In this document: piece by piece, positions 1-8,357 of the stretch
Layout: every line of letters begins with the position of its first letter
Position numbering within the stretch: the stretch's first letter is position 1
Assembly: GCF_026627255.1 (NCBI RefSeq)
Contig: NZ_JAPNLM010000009.1
Location: 62,001 to 126,000 of the forward strand
From: Streptomyces antarcticus
Lineage (GTDB): Bacteria > Actinomycetota > Actinomycetes > Streptomycetales > Streptomycetaceae
Direction: 5' to 3'
Length of the DNA: 64,000 nucleotides
Notes under the pieces: model-generated
Seen by the model: the letters and a program-made list of their open reading frames with translations, nothing else
Told to the model about the DNA's origin: nothing
The model's database searches: none
Program-made: the position numbers and the translations under genes

Positions 1-46
1 CGCCCAGGGCCGCTGTCGAGGGATGCCTGCGGGGGGAAAGGCCGAA

Positions 47-2074
47 ATGGTCAACAAGAACCGGAGGAACAGGGTCGCCGCCGCCATGGCCGCGGCAGCC
101 CTGGTATCCGTCGCCGTACCCGTCGCGTCCGCCACGGCGGCCGTGACACCGCGCATCGACCTGAAGGTGCTGGTCGTCGACGACGGCGGCACCTCGGTCG
201 AGGCGATCACCGCGGAGCTCCGGGACACCGGAGTCCCGTTCACCCGCGTACAGCTGGGCAGCAGCGGCCGCCCGGTCATCAACGCGGCCTACCTCAGCGA
301 CACGGTCGACGGCCGTCCGCGCGCCAAGTTCCAGGGGGTGGTCCTGCCGAACGAGAACCCGTTCGGGGAGGGCTCGGCGGAGATGGCGGCACTGGCCGCC
401 TACGAGACGACGTACGGGATCCGCCAGGTCGACGCCTACACCTGGTCCCACCCGGGCGTGGGCCTGGAGTACACCGACAACGGCGGCTACGGCGGCCAGC
501 TCGACGGCACCCAGGCCGCCGTCACCGCCGCCGGCAAGGCCGGACCGTTCGGCTACCTCGGCGGTCAGGTCGCCTTCGAGGACAACTCGCCCCTCGTCCC
601 CGAGAGCTACGGGTTCATGGGCAAGCCGCGGGCCGGCTACACCAGCTACCTCGACGCCCCCGTCGGCTCCGGACGGGCCTCGCTCGTCGGCGAGTACACC
701 CACGACGGGCGCAGCGAACTGGTCGTCACCTTCGGCTACAACCAGTTCCAGCAGCAGTTCCGGCTGCTGGCCCGCGGGATCGTCGAATGGCTCACCCAGG
801 GCGTCCACCTCGGCCAGAGCCGCAACTACTTCGCGGTCCACGTCGACGACGTCTTCGCCCCCGACGCCCGCTGGAGCAAGGAGCTCAACTGCACGCCCGG
901 CGACTACGCCTGTCCGGGCGGCGAGGGCCAGGAGAGCACCATCCGGATGACCGCCGCCGACGCGCAGTACGCGGCGCAGTGGCAGACGGCCAAGGACTTC
1001 AAGCTCGACATGCTCTTCAACGGCGGCGCCGGCGAGGAGTGGAAGACCGCGAACGGCGGCGTCGACGCGATGACCGCTCAACTCGTCGCCGACCGGGCCA
1101 AGTTCCGCTGGATGAACCACACGTACACGCACCCGTTCCTCGGCTGCGTCCAGGACGTCACCACCTCCCCCTGGACCTGCCAGAAGAACGCCCAGGGCGC
1201 CATCCAGTACATGAGCCGCGCCGAGATCTCCGCGCAGATCCGCGACAACAACAACTGGGCGGCCGCCAAGGGCATCACCACCGACCGCACCGAACTGGTC
1301 ACCGGCGAGCACTCCGGCCTCAAGACCAACCCGCAGCAGCCCCAGGACAACCCCAACCTGGCCGGGGCCCTCGCCGACAACGGCGTCAAGTGGGCCGGCA
1401 GCGACAACTCGCGGGAACCCGCGCAGCGTGCCGTCGGCGCCGCCCTGACCGTCCCCCGCCACCCGATGAACGTGTACTACAACACGGGCACCAACGCGGA
1501 GATGGCCGACGAGTACAACTGGATCTACACCAGCCGCGCCCACGGCGGCAGCGGCATCTGCGAGGACAACCCGGCGACGTCCACCTGCCTCCCGGCCCCG
1601 GTCGACGCCGTCACCGGCTACCTGGACCACATCGTCCCCCAGGAGGCCCGGACCGCCCTGCGCCACGTCCTCACCAACGACCCGCGCCCGCACTACGTCC
1701 ACCAGTCCAACCTCGCCGAGGACCGCACCCTCTACCCGGTGCTCAACCAGGTTCTCGACACCTACCGCACGCTTTACGCGCCCACCGCGCCGATCGTGAA
1801 CCAGAGCATGAAGGACACCGGCGTCGAGCTCAGCCGCCGCGCGGCCTGGGACAAGGCGCTCGCGAACAACCAGGTCACCGCCTACCGCATCGGCACGGCC
1901 GTCACCGTCAAGACGCCCTCCGGAGTGGTCGCCCCGGTGACCGCCCCCACCGGCACCAGGAAGCAGATGCTCCTCGGCACCGCCGACTTCGGCACCGCCT
2001 ACGCCGGAACCCGCTCCACCTGGACCTCGCCCGAGCTGCTCCAGGGCGCCGTCACGCTCAAGCTGCCCAGCTGA
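47..2074 (+). CDS. Secreted Agd3-like polysaccharide deacetylase (CE18-type)
   Basis: Predicted extracellular deacetylase of 675 aa acting on an amino-sugar exopolysaccharide. The N-terminus is a signal peptide: basic NKNRRNR, a hydrophobic stretch, then an Ala-rich cleavage region near residue 30. Residues about 35-250 form an N-terminal beta-rich region. The catalytic part follows, with HVDDVF (H265, D267, D268) and NHTYTHP (H358-x3-H362), the Asp/HxxxH metal-site pattern of CE4-like deacetylases, and a later TGEHSG. This arrangement resembles fungal Agd3, the galactosaminogalactan deacetylase. The start at 47 has GGGGGGAAAGG eight bases upstream; an in-frame ATG at 23 has a poorer site. 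It heads a polysaccharide locus (next gene PelF-like), which supports the role. Family membership is inferred from motifs and context, and the substrate is inference. Confidence 0.78.
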   Translation: MVNKNRRNRVAAAMAAAALVSVAVPVASATAAVTPRIDLKVLVVDDGGTSVEAITAELRDTGVPFTRVQLGSSGRPVINAAYLSDTVDGRPRAKFQGVVLPNENPFGEGSAEMAALAAYETTYGIRQVDAYTWSHPGVGLEYTDNGGYGGQLDGTQAAVTAAGKAGPFGYLGGQVAFEDNSPLVPESYGFMGKPRAGYTSYLDAPVGSGRASLVGEYTHDGRSELVVTFGYNQFQQQFRLLARGIVEWLTQGVHLGQSRNYFAVHVDDVFAPDARWSKELNCTPGDYACPGGEGQESTIRMTAADAQYAAQWQTAKDFKLDMLFNGGAGEEWKTANGGVDAMTAQLVADRAKFRWMNHTYTHPFLGCVQDVTTSPWTCQKNAQGAIQYMSRAEISAQIRDNNNWAAAKGITTDRTELVTGEHSGLKTNPQQPQDNPNLAGALADNGVKWAGSDNSREPAQRAVGAALTVPRHPMNVYYNTGTNAEMADEYNWIYTSRAHGGSGICEDNPATSTCLPAPVDAVTGYLDHIVPQEARTALRHVLTNDPRPHYVHQSNLAEDRTLYPVLNQVLDTYRTLYAPTAPIVNQSMKDTGVELSRRAAWDKALANNQVTAYRIGTAVTVKTPSGVVAPVTAPTGTRKQMLLGTADFGTAYAGTRSTWTSPELLQGAVTLKLPS

Positions 2075-2105
2075 CCGTCCCGCGAGCCGTCACCCGTACC
2101 ACCTA

Positions 2106-2140
2106 GCGCCGGCGCTCCGAACCCAAGGGCGCCGGCCCCT
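2106..2140 (+). terminator. Stem-loop after the deacetylase gene
   Basis: GCCGGCGC (2108-2115) pairs with GCGCCGGC (2129-2136) and is followed by CCCCTTTT. It may end or attenuate transcription between the deacetylase and pelF-like genes. Confidence 0.5.
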
Positions 2141-2165
2141 TTTCCGTCCTGGGGGGACACACCAC

Positions 2166-3680
2166 ATGAGCCATGGGCGTCATGTCACCATGCTCACCGA
2201 AGGCACCTACCCGCACGTCCACGGCGGCGTCAGCACCTGGTGCGACCAACTGGTGCGCGGCATGCCGGAGGTCGACTTCAACGTCATAGCCCTGACCGGT
2301 TCCGGACGGGAGCCGGTCACCTGGGAACTCCCGCGCAACGTCTACCGCCACACCGCCGTCCCGCTCTGGGGTCCTCCGTCCGGCCGCGGCCGCCGCACGA
2401 CCCTGCGCGGCAAGGCCCACCGCCGCTTCACCCGGGTGTACGAGACCTTCCTGCTCTCCCTGCTCGACCCGGACCACGGCGGCTTCTCCGAAGCCCTGCG
2501 CGAACTGGCCCTCCTCGCCCGCGCCGGGAAACTCGCCCCGGCCCTGCGCTCCGAGTCCGTCCTGCGCCTCCTGATGACCGTCTGGACCCGCCCCGGCCTC
2601 ACCACCGCCGAGGCCCGGCCCACCATCCACGACGCGCTGACCGCCACCGACCTGCTGGAACACGCGCTGCGCCCGCTCTCCGTACGGATACCGCCCGACA
2701 GCGTCGCGCACGCCGTCAGCAGCGGCCTCGCCACCCTCCCCGCGCTCGCCGCCAAGTACCTCGACGACGTGCCCTTCCTCCTGACCGAGCACGGCATCTA
2801 CCTGCGCGAGCGCTACCTCGGCTACCGCACCTCCGCGCAGCGCTGGCCCGTCAAGGCCCTGATGCTCGGCTTCTACCGCGGGCTCAACACCGAGGGCTAC
2901 CGGCAGGCCGACCTGATCACCCCGTGCAACCAGTACAACCGCCGCTGGGAGGAGCGCGGGGGCGCCGACTCCGAGCGCATCCGGACCGTCTACAACGGCG
3001 TCGACCCGCACGCCTTCCCCGAGGCCGGCCCCGAACCCGAGGTGCCCACCCTCAGCTGGTGCGGACGTATCGACCCGATCAAGGACCTCGAAACCCTCAT
3101 CCGGGCCTACGCGTTCATGCGCGAGGAACTGCCCGAGCTGCGGCTGCGCCTCTTCGGCCCGGTCCCCGCCGGCTGCGAGGGCTACCGGCTCCGGCTGGAG
3201 GAACTCGCCGCCGAACTCGGGGTGGCCGACGGCATCAGTTACGAGGGCCGCATCGACCAGGTCGCCCGGGCGTACGCGGCCGGCTCGGTCGTCATGCTCT
3301 CCTCCATCAGCGAGGGGTTCCCCTTCAGCATCATCGAGGCCATGTCCTGCGGCCGCACCACCGTCTCCACCGATGTCGGCGGGGTCCGCGAGGCCGTCGG
3401 CGACACCGGCCTCGTCGTACCGCCGCGCGAGCCGGAGACCATGGCCCGTGCCACCCTCGCCCTGCTCCGCGACGGTGAACGCCGCGCCGAGCTCGGCCGG
3501 ATGGCCCGCAAGCGGGTGGTGGAGAAGTTCACCCTCCACCAGTCCGTGGACGGCTTCCGGCACATCTACCGGGAACTCGCCGGCCAGCCCGTCCTGCCCG
3601 TCCACGAGGGCGACGACTGGACCCAGCGGCTCGCCGACCCCTGGTACCGGGAACTCGCGGCCGACGGGAGCCCGTGGTGA
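2166..3680 (+). CDS. pelF: PelF-type GT4 glycosyltransferase
   Basis: Cytosolic retaining glycosyltransferase of 504 aa, predicted to polymerise a UDP-HexNAc/GalNAc-type exopolysaccharide. The PelF signature is clear: LTEGTYPHVHGGVSTW at the N-terminus, PFLLTEHGIYLRERYL mid-protein, and a GT4 C-terminal half with SWCGRIDPIKDLETLI and a nucleotide-binding SEGFPFSIIEAMSCG (E..E pair). There is no signal peptide or membrane segment. A strong GGGGGGA site precedes the ATG at 2166. The stop overlaps the next gene, so the two are translationally coupled. Canonical Pel loci pair PelF with PelG and a PelD c-di-GMP receptor. The membrane protein that follows may be the PelG counterpart, but no PelD is seen in the window. 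Confidence 0.85.
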   Translation: MSHGRHVTMLTEGTYPHVHGGVSTWCDQLVRGMPEVDFNVIALTGSGREPVTWELPRNVYRHTAVPLWGPPSGRGRRTTLRGKAHRRFTRVYETFLLSLLDPDHGGFSEALRELALLARAGKLAPALRSESVLRLLMTVWTRPGLTTAEARPTIHDALTATDLLEHALRPLSVRIPPDSVAHAVSSGLATLPALAAKYLDDVPFLLTEHGIYLRERYLGYRTSAQRWPVKALMLGFYRGLNTEGYRQADLITPCNQYNRRWEERGGADSERIRTVYNGVDPHAFPEAGPEPEVPTLSWCGRIDPIKDLETLIRAYAFMREELPELRLRLFGPVPAGCEGYRLRLEELAAELGVADGISYEGRIDQVARAYAAGSVVMLSSISEGFPFSIIEAMSCGRTTVSTDVGGVREAVGDTGLVVPPREPETMARATLALLRDGERRAELGRMARKRVVEKFTLHQSVDGFRHIYRELAGQPVLPVHEGDDWTQRLADPWYRELAADGSPW

Positions 3681-5308
3681 GCGGATCCCTCTGGCTCAAG
3701 GCCCCCGGCCCCGAAGGCGGCTGGGTACCCGTCGGCTCCGCCGCCGCCCGCCGCGGCCCGCGGCGGGCGGGCGGCGCCCCCGGCGTGCCGGGCCCGGCCG
3801 GGCCGCACGGCCCGGCGGTGGACACCCTCCCCGCCGTCCCCCGGCCGCGCCGCGGCATCCCGGCCGCCGACCCGATGGACGAACTCGCCGACCGGCTCGG
3901 CCTGTTCATCTCGGCGGCCGTGCACCCCGACGAGATCGCCGCCATCCTCGAATCCGACGGTATGACCGACGAGTACATCCGGCTCACCTACGGCCGCCCG
4001 GACTCCTTCGGGCTCGCCGAGGAGCTATTCGCCCGGGTGCCCCGCGCCTACCCGGAACCCGCGGACGCCGCCGACCCCTGGAAGGTCTCCCTCACCGCCT
4101 GCCTGCTGCGCGGGGTGATCTTCGCGCTGCCCGGCCTGGCCTACGTACTGGGCGCCCCCCTCCTCGACGGCCCCAGGGACCGCCTGGGCCTGCCCGCCGG
4201 GACCCTGACCCTGGTCGCCGGCGCCCTCATCGGCTGGGTCTGGGACCAGACCCTGTCCCACCGGGCGTACTCCTGGCTCGGCCTCGGCGACCGGGCCGCC
4301 GCCGGACGGACCCTGCTCGTCGGCGCTCCCGCCGGGTCCCTGCTGGGCACCGCCGCCGCGCTGGCGGTGCCCGGCGGGCCGCCGTTCTCGTACGCCTTCG
4401 CCGCGGGCCAGGCCCTCTACGTCGGCGCGGCCACCGTCCTGCTCGTCCTCGGCCGCGAACGGGTGCTCCTCGCCGCACTCGGCCCGATGGCCGCCGGCGC
4501 GGTCCTCGCCCTCTTCACAGACCTGCCCGTGCCGGTGCGCATCACCCTGCTCGCCGTGTCCCTCGCGGCCGCCTGCACCCTGGCCGTACGGGAACTGCCG
4601 CTCGCCGCCGGCCTGCGCGGCGCCCGACGGCGCGTCCGGGGATGGGCGGAGCGCCGCCCGGGCGCCGGACCGGTGCGCTGGCAGATGCTGCGCGGCGCCG
4701 AGGAGGAGCACACCCCGCGCGGACCCCGGCTCGGGGACTCCGTGCCGTACGGGGTCTTCGGCCTCGGCACCGGCCTGCTCGTGCTGTACGCGGCCCTCGG
4801 CGAGGTGCTGGCCGGCGGCCCGGCCGAAGCCGTCGCCGCCCCTTCGGCGGTGGCCCTCACCCTCAGCATGGGCCCCGCCGAATGGCTGCTCCACCGGTTC
4901 CGCAGCGGCAGCCTCGCCGGGCTCCGGGCGGCCCGCTCGCCCCGCGCGTTCTGGGGCCGGATGCTCACCACCCTCGCCCAGTGCCTCGCCGCCTACCTGG
5001 TGGTGCTGCTGGCCCTGGGCGTGACCGGAACGCTGCTCTGGCCCGACGCCCCCGTCCTCACCGGCGTGCGGGTCGCCACCCTGCTGCTGCTCGGCGCCGT
5101 GATGTGGACCGGGCTGCTCCTGCAGTCCTTCGGGGCGGTCCGGCCCGCCGCCGTGGTCTGCGCCTCGGCCGCCGTCGCCCAGAGCCTGGCGCTGCTGACC
5201 GGGTTCGGACAGCCCCGGATGGTGCAGCTGGTGGTCGCCGCCACGGCCGCCGCCGCCCTGGCCGTCCTGGTCTGCCTGCTCCTCGGCCGCGCCACGGCCC
5301 ACCGCTGA
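3677..5308 (+). CDS. Polytopic membrane protein in the PelG position
   Basis: 543 aa. Residues 1 to about 130 are soluble and Pro/Gly/Ala-rich, then carry a compact acidic segment (DELADRLGLF...HPDEIAAILESDG...). About 12 hydrophobic segments follow, between roughly residues 137 and 540, with a basic cytoplasmic loop in the middle. PelG, the Pel-family inner-membrane transporter, also has 12 segments, and this gene directly follows pelF with a GTGA overlap (GTG at 3677). I infer that it exports or helps polymerise the glycan. I do not recognise a clear PelG sequence signature, so this rests on topology and position. An in-frame GTG at 3674 is an alternative start. Confidence 0.6.
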   Translation: MSGSLWLKAPGPEGGWVPVGSAAARRGPRRAGGAPGVPGPAGPHGPAVDTLPAVPRPRRGIPAADPMDELADRLGLFISAAVHPDEIAAILESDGMTDEYIRLTYGRPDSFGLAEELFARVPRAYPEPADAADPWKVSLTACLLRGVIFALPGLAYVLGAPLLDGPRDRLGLPAGTLTLVAGALIGWVWDQTLSHRAYSWLGLGDRAAAGRTLLVGAPAGSLLGTAAALAVPGGPPFSYAFAAGQALYVGAATVLLVLGRERVLLAALGPMAAGAVLALFTDLPVPVRITLLAVSLAAACTLAVRELPLAAGLRGARRRVRGWAERRPGAGPVRWQMLRGAEEEHTPRGPRLGDSVPYGVFGLGTGLLVLYAALGEVLAGGPAEAVAAPSAVALTLSMGPAEWLLHRFRSGSLAGLRAARSPRAFWGRMLTTLAQCLAAYLVVLLALGVTGTLLWPDAPVLTGVRVATLLLLGAVMWTGLLLQSFGAVRPAAVVCASAAVAQSLALLTGFGQPRMVQLVVAATAAAALAVLVCLLLGRATAHR

Positions 5309-5395
5309 CCCGGGCGGCCGCCCGACTTGCCCGAACCCGCCCGGACCTGTCCGACCCGTCCGACCCGCGAGCCGTACGACGAGAAGAAGGACCCC

Positions 5396-6055
5396 ATGCT
5401 GCTGGTGCCCCTCTACGAGCACCCCGCCGACCGCCCCGAGGACTGGGAGCGGGTCATCCGGTCTGCCCGACGGCTGCACTCCGTCGTCCTCAACCCCGAC
5501 AGCGGGCCCGGCAAGGCCCCCGACGAGCGGTTCGCCCTCGTCGCCGAGCGGCTGCGCGAGGCCGGGGTCCCCGTCCTGGGATACGCCGACACCGACTACG
5601 GGCGGCGCCCGCACGCCGCCGTGGTGCAGGACCTGCTGCGCCACCGAGACTGGTACGGCACCGACGGGGCGTTCCTCGACCAGGCCGCCTCCGGCCCCGA
5701 CCTGCTCGGGCACTACGGGCGGCTCTCCGTCGCCGCCCGTGCCGCGGGCGCCCGCACCCTCGTCCTGAACCACGGGGTCCACCCGCACCCCGGCTACGCC
5801 GCACTCGCCGACCTCCTCGTCACCTTCGAAGGCCCCTGGGACGCCTACCAGGACGCCTCGGCCGTGCCGCCGTGGACCGCCGACCACCCCGCCGAGCGGT
5901 TCTGCCACCTCGTGTACGCCGTCCCGCCCGGCGCGCCCGCCGAACTCGCCGGGGAACTCGCCACCGAACGCGGCGCGGGGGTGCACTGCGCGGTCCCGGG
6001 CGGCGGCGCGCACCCGTGGGGGACCCTCCCGTACGCCCTGGAGGCGGCGGGATGA
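5396..6055 (+). CDS. Spherulin-4 family glycoside hydrolase (GH135, Sph3-like)
   Basis: 219 aa with the spherulin-4 fold signature: PLYEHP at the start, VVLNPDSGPG, GYADTDYG, FLDQA, LVLNHG and VTFEGPW. D95, N125 and E145 fall where the conserved acidic/Asn residues of fungal Sph3 (GH135, cleaves galactosaminogalactan) are expected. No signal peptide is visible from ATG 5396, which has a GAGAAGAAGG site, so it may act in the cytoplasm or leave by another route. The upstream in-frame TTG at 5327 adds only a Pro-rich stretch. Its stop overlaps the next gene as ATGA, so the two hydrolases are co-translated. A role in polymer trimming is inferred. Confidence 0.82.
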   Translation: MLLVPLYEHPADRPEDWERVIRSARRLHSVVLNPDSGPGKAPDERFALVAERLREAGVPVLGYADTDYGRRPHAAVVQDLLRHRDWYGTDGAFLDQAASGPDLLGHYGRLSVAARAAGARTLVLNHGVHPHPGYAALADLLVTFEGPWDAYQDASAVPPWTADHPAERFCHLVYAVPPGAPAELAGELATERGAGVHCAVPGGGAHPWGTLPYALEAAG

Positions 6056-6891
6056 ATTGTTTCCCCACCGGGCCGCCGCGCTGGCGGGCCCGCCTGCTGC
6101 TGCTCGTACCGCTCCTGCTCCTCGCCGCGTGCACGACCGCACCGGAAGAGGACGACGAGGAGCCCTACCCGTGGCCCGAACAGGCGCCGGGGGAGCGGTG
6201 GCAACCCCGGCCGGGGGTGGGCTGGCAGTGGCAGCTCACCGGAAAGCTCGACACCTCGGTGAACGCGCCGGTGTACGACGTCGACGGGTTCACCACGACG
6301 GCCCGGCAGGTCTCCGCGCTCAAGAAGGCCGGGCGCAAGACCATCTGCTACCTCTCGACCGGCGCCTGGGAGGACTTCCGGCCCGACGCCGACGCCTTCC
6401 CCGAGGAACTGCTCGGCCAGGGCAACGGCTGGGAGGGCGAGCGCTGGCTGGACGTACGGCGGCTGGACGCGCTGGAACCGCTGATGGCGAAGCGGTTCGA
6501 CATGTGCCGGGACAAGGGCTTCGACGCGGTGGAGCCCGACAACATGGACGCCTACCAGAACCCCTCCGGGTTCCCGCTCACCGCCGGCCACCAGCTGGCG
6601 TACAACCGGCTGATCGCGAAGCTCGCCCACGACCGGGGGCTGGCCGTCGGCCTGAAGAACGACCTCGACCAGATCCCGCAGCTCGTCGGGGAGTTCGACT
6701 TCGCCGTCAACGAGCAGTGCGCGCAGTACCGCGAATGCGACCGGCTGACCCCGTTCATCGAGGCCGGCAAGGCCGTCTTCCACGTCGAGTACGAGCTGCC
6801 GGCGGACCGGTTCTGCACGCGCTCCCGCGAGCTGGGTCTCAGCTCCCTGGAGAAGAAGTACGACCTGGACGCGTGGCGCAAAGCCTGCTGA
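6052..6891 (+). CDS. GH114 endo-alpha-1,4-polygalactosaminidase lipoprotein (Ega3-like)
   Basis: 279 aa lipoprotein. A basic N-terminus and Leu-rich h-region end in the lipobox LAAC, with Cys27 as the acylation site; an acidic linker and a TIM-barrel domain follow. GH114 motifs are visible: WQWQLTGKLDT, YDVDGF, ICYLSTGAWEDFRPD and KGFDAVEPDNMDAY, with D158, E161 and D163 as likely active-site acids. The family cleaves alpha-1,4-galactosamine polymers, and the fungal member Ega3 belongs to the galactosaminogalactan cluster. It is the last gene of the locus, with an ATGA overlap to the GH135 gene. It is expected to act at the outer face of the membrane on deacetylated polymer. Confidence 0.87.
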   Translation: MNCFPTGPPRWRARLLLLVPLLLLAACTTAPEEDDEEPYPWPEQAPGERWQPRPGVGWQWQLTGKLDTSVNAPVYDVDGFTTTARQVSALKKAGRKTICYLSTGAWEDFRPDADAFPEELLGQGNGWEGERWLDVRRLDALEPLMAKRFDMCRDKGFDAVEPDNMDAYQNPSGFPLTAGHQLAYNRLIAKLAHDRGLAVGLKNDLDQIPQLVGEFDFAVNEQCAQYRECDRLTPFIEAGKAVFHVEYELPADRFCTRSRELGLSSLEKKYDLDAWRKAC

Positions 6892-6963
6892 ACCGCCCTT
6901 TTTTGGCGGCTCGATTCGCCTCCGGGGCGCCGAAGCCTGGCTCACGGGGCCGTGCGTGCTCGA

Positions 6964-6984
6964 AAACCCTCGTTCCTCGGGTTT
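6964..6984. terminator. Weak stem-loop between convergent genes
   Basis: AAACCC (6964-6969) pairs with GGGTTT (6979-6984). It lies between the GH114 gene and the convergent histidine kinase and could serve either strand. No long U-tract follows on either side. Confidence 0.35.
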
Positions 6985-7047
6985 CCTCCGCGCGCTCGGC
7001 CCCGTTCCCCAGGCGCGCCCCTTCGGCTCACTCGCCTGGGCCGGGGG

Positions 7048-8283
7048 TCAGAGGGGGAGAACGGCGTGTACCCGGTAACCGCCGCCGAACCGGGGCCCGG
7101 CGAAGCAGGAGCCGCCCAGGGCGCCCGTCCGTTCGCGCATGCCGAGCAGCCCGTGGCCGCCGCCCGGATCGGCCGGCTCCGCGCCGGGGGCGGCGGCCGG
7201 GGAGCCGCCGTCGTCCAGTACGGTCACCTCCACCGAGGGCCCGACCCGCACCACGCTCACCTCGGCGCGGGCCTCCGGGCCGGCGTGCTTGCGCACGTTG
7301 GTCAGCGCCTCCTGGATGACCCGGTAGGCCGCCAGGTCCACCGCGGCGGGCAGGGCGCCCGGGTCGCGGTCTCCGGCCCCCGGCCCCAGCTGGACGATCA
7401 CCGCGACCGGCAGGCCGGCGTTGCGGAAGGTGTCCACCAGCGCGTCCAGTACGGCCAGCCCGGGTGCGGGCTCGGTGGGCGCCTCCGGGTCGCCGGACTG
7501 GCGCAGCAGCCCCACCGTCGCCCGCAGCTCGTTCAGCGCCGAGCGGCTGGCGTCCCGTACGTGGGCCAGCGCCTCCTTGGCCTGGTCGGGGCGCTTGTCC
7601 ATGACGTGGGCGGCCACCCCCGCCTGCACGTTGACCAGGGCGATGTGGTGGGCCACGACGTCGTGCAGGTCCCGGGCGATCCGCAGCCGCTCCTCGGCGA
7701 CACGCCGCCGGGCCTCTTCCTCGCGGGTCCGCTCGGCCCGTTCCGCCCGCTCCCGTATGGCGTCGACGAAGGCCCGCCGGCTGCGGACCGCGTCCCCGGC
7801 GGCGGCGGCCATCCCGGTCCAGGCGAAGATGCCGAGGTTCTCCTGCGCGTACCAGGGCAGCGGTCCGGCCAGCATGGCCACGCCCGTCAGGCCCGCCATG
7901 GTGAGCAGGCCGATCCGCCAGGTCGTGGGCCGGTCGGTGCGGGCGGCCACCGTGAACAGCGCGATCACCGCGCACATGACGACGGGGGCCCGCGGATCCC
8001 CGGTGGTCAGCTCCAGCAGCGACAGCGCGCAGGTCACGGCCAGCACGGTGCGCGGCCGACGGCGCCGCAGCACCAGGACGACCGCGCCGAGCAGCATCAG
8101 CAGCAGGGACAGCGGCTCGGGGTCGCGGGTGCCGAAGGTGGGCCCGTGGGGGCCGTGCGGATCGGCGTAGGAGCCGACGACCATGGCGACGAACGCCCCG
8201 AACGCCAGCACGGCGTCGGTCGCGAGCGGATGGTCCCGCATCCACAGCCGGGTGGGCCCGAACGGCCCGGGGGGTGTCGTCAC
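7048..8283 (-). CDS. Sensor histidine kinase (NarL/DesK-type HPK7)
   Basis: 411 aa membrane kinase from GTG 8283; ATG 8241 is an alternative start. The N-terminal half has 5-6 membrane segments without a large sensor loop. The dimerisation box is ARDLHDVVAHHIALVN with His in DLHD, the N-box is IQEALTNVRKHAG, and GGGHGLLGMRER forms the ATP lid. Such kinases phosphorylate LuxR-type response regulators, but none is adjacent. The nearest unpaired one is at 18518. It is the last gene of a minus-strand run after an MprF-like and a rhomboid-like gene, which suggests, but does not prove, an envelope-related signal. Confidence 0.87.
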   Translation of the reverse strand: MTTPPGPFGPTRLWMRDHPLATDAVLAFGAFVAMVVGSYADPHGPHGPTFGTRDPEPLSLLLMLLGAVVLVLRRRRPRTVLAVTCALSLLELTTGDPRAPVVMCAVIALFTVAARTDRPTTWRIGLLTMAGLTGVAMLAGPLPWYAQENLGIFAWTGMAAAAGDAVRSRRAFVDAIRERAERAERTREEEARRRVAEERLRIARDLHDVVAHHIALVNVQAGVAAHVMDKRPDQAKEALAHVRDASRSALNELRATVGLLRQSGDPEAPTEPAPGLAVLDALVDTFRNAGLPVAVIVQLGPGAGDRDPGALPAAVDLAAYRVIQEALTNVRKHAGPEARAEVSVVRVGPSVEVTVLDDGGSPAAAPGAEPADPGGGHGLLGMRERTGALGGSCFAGPRFGGGYRVHAVLPL

Positions 8284-8304
8284 CCGGATACGGTACGGCC
8301 TGCC

Positions 8305-8352
8305 CGGACCGGGACCGGGACCGGGACCGGTCCCGGTCCCGGTCCCGGTCCG
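8305..8352. repeat. Perfect 48-nt palindrome of GGGACC repeats
   Basis: The left arm is CGGACC(GGGACC)x3, 8305-8328; the right arm, 8329-8352, is its exact reverse complement, with no spacer. It sits between the stop of the rhomboid-like gene (8358) and the kinase start (8283). It could be a strong transcription terminator or attenuator before the kinase. Confidence 0.9.
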
Positions 8353-8357
8353 CCGCG

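Noticed and set aside
4025..6142. A 705-aa open frame on the minus strand
   Set aside because: It is antisense to the EPS genes, with low-complexity Gly/Arg/Ala composition and no motifs; a high-GC shadow.
6893..6909. CCGCC-CTTTTTT-GGCGG as a terminator
   Set aside because: The T-run is in the loop, not after the stem, and the stem is only 5 bp.
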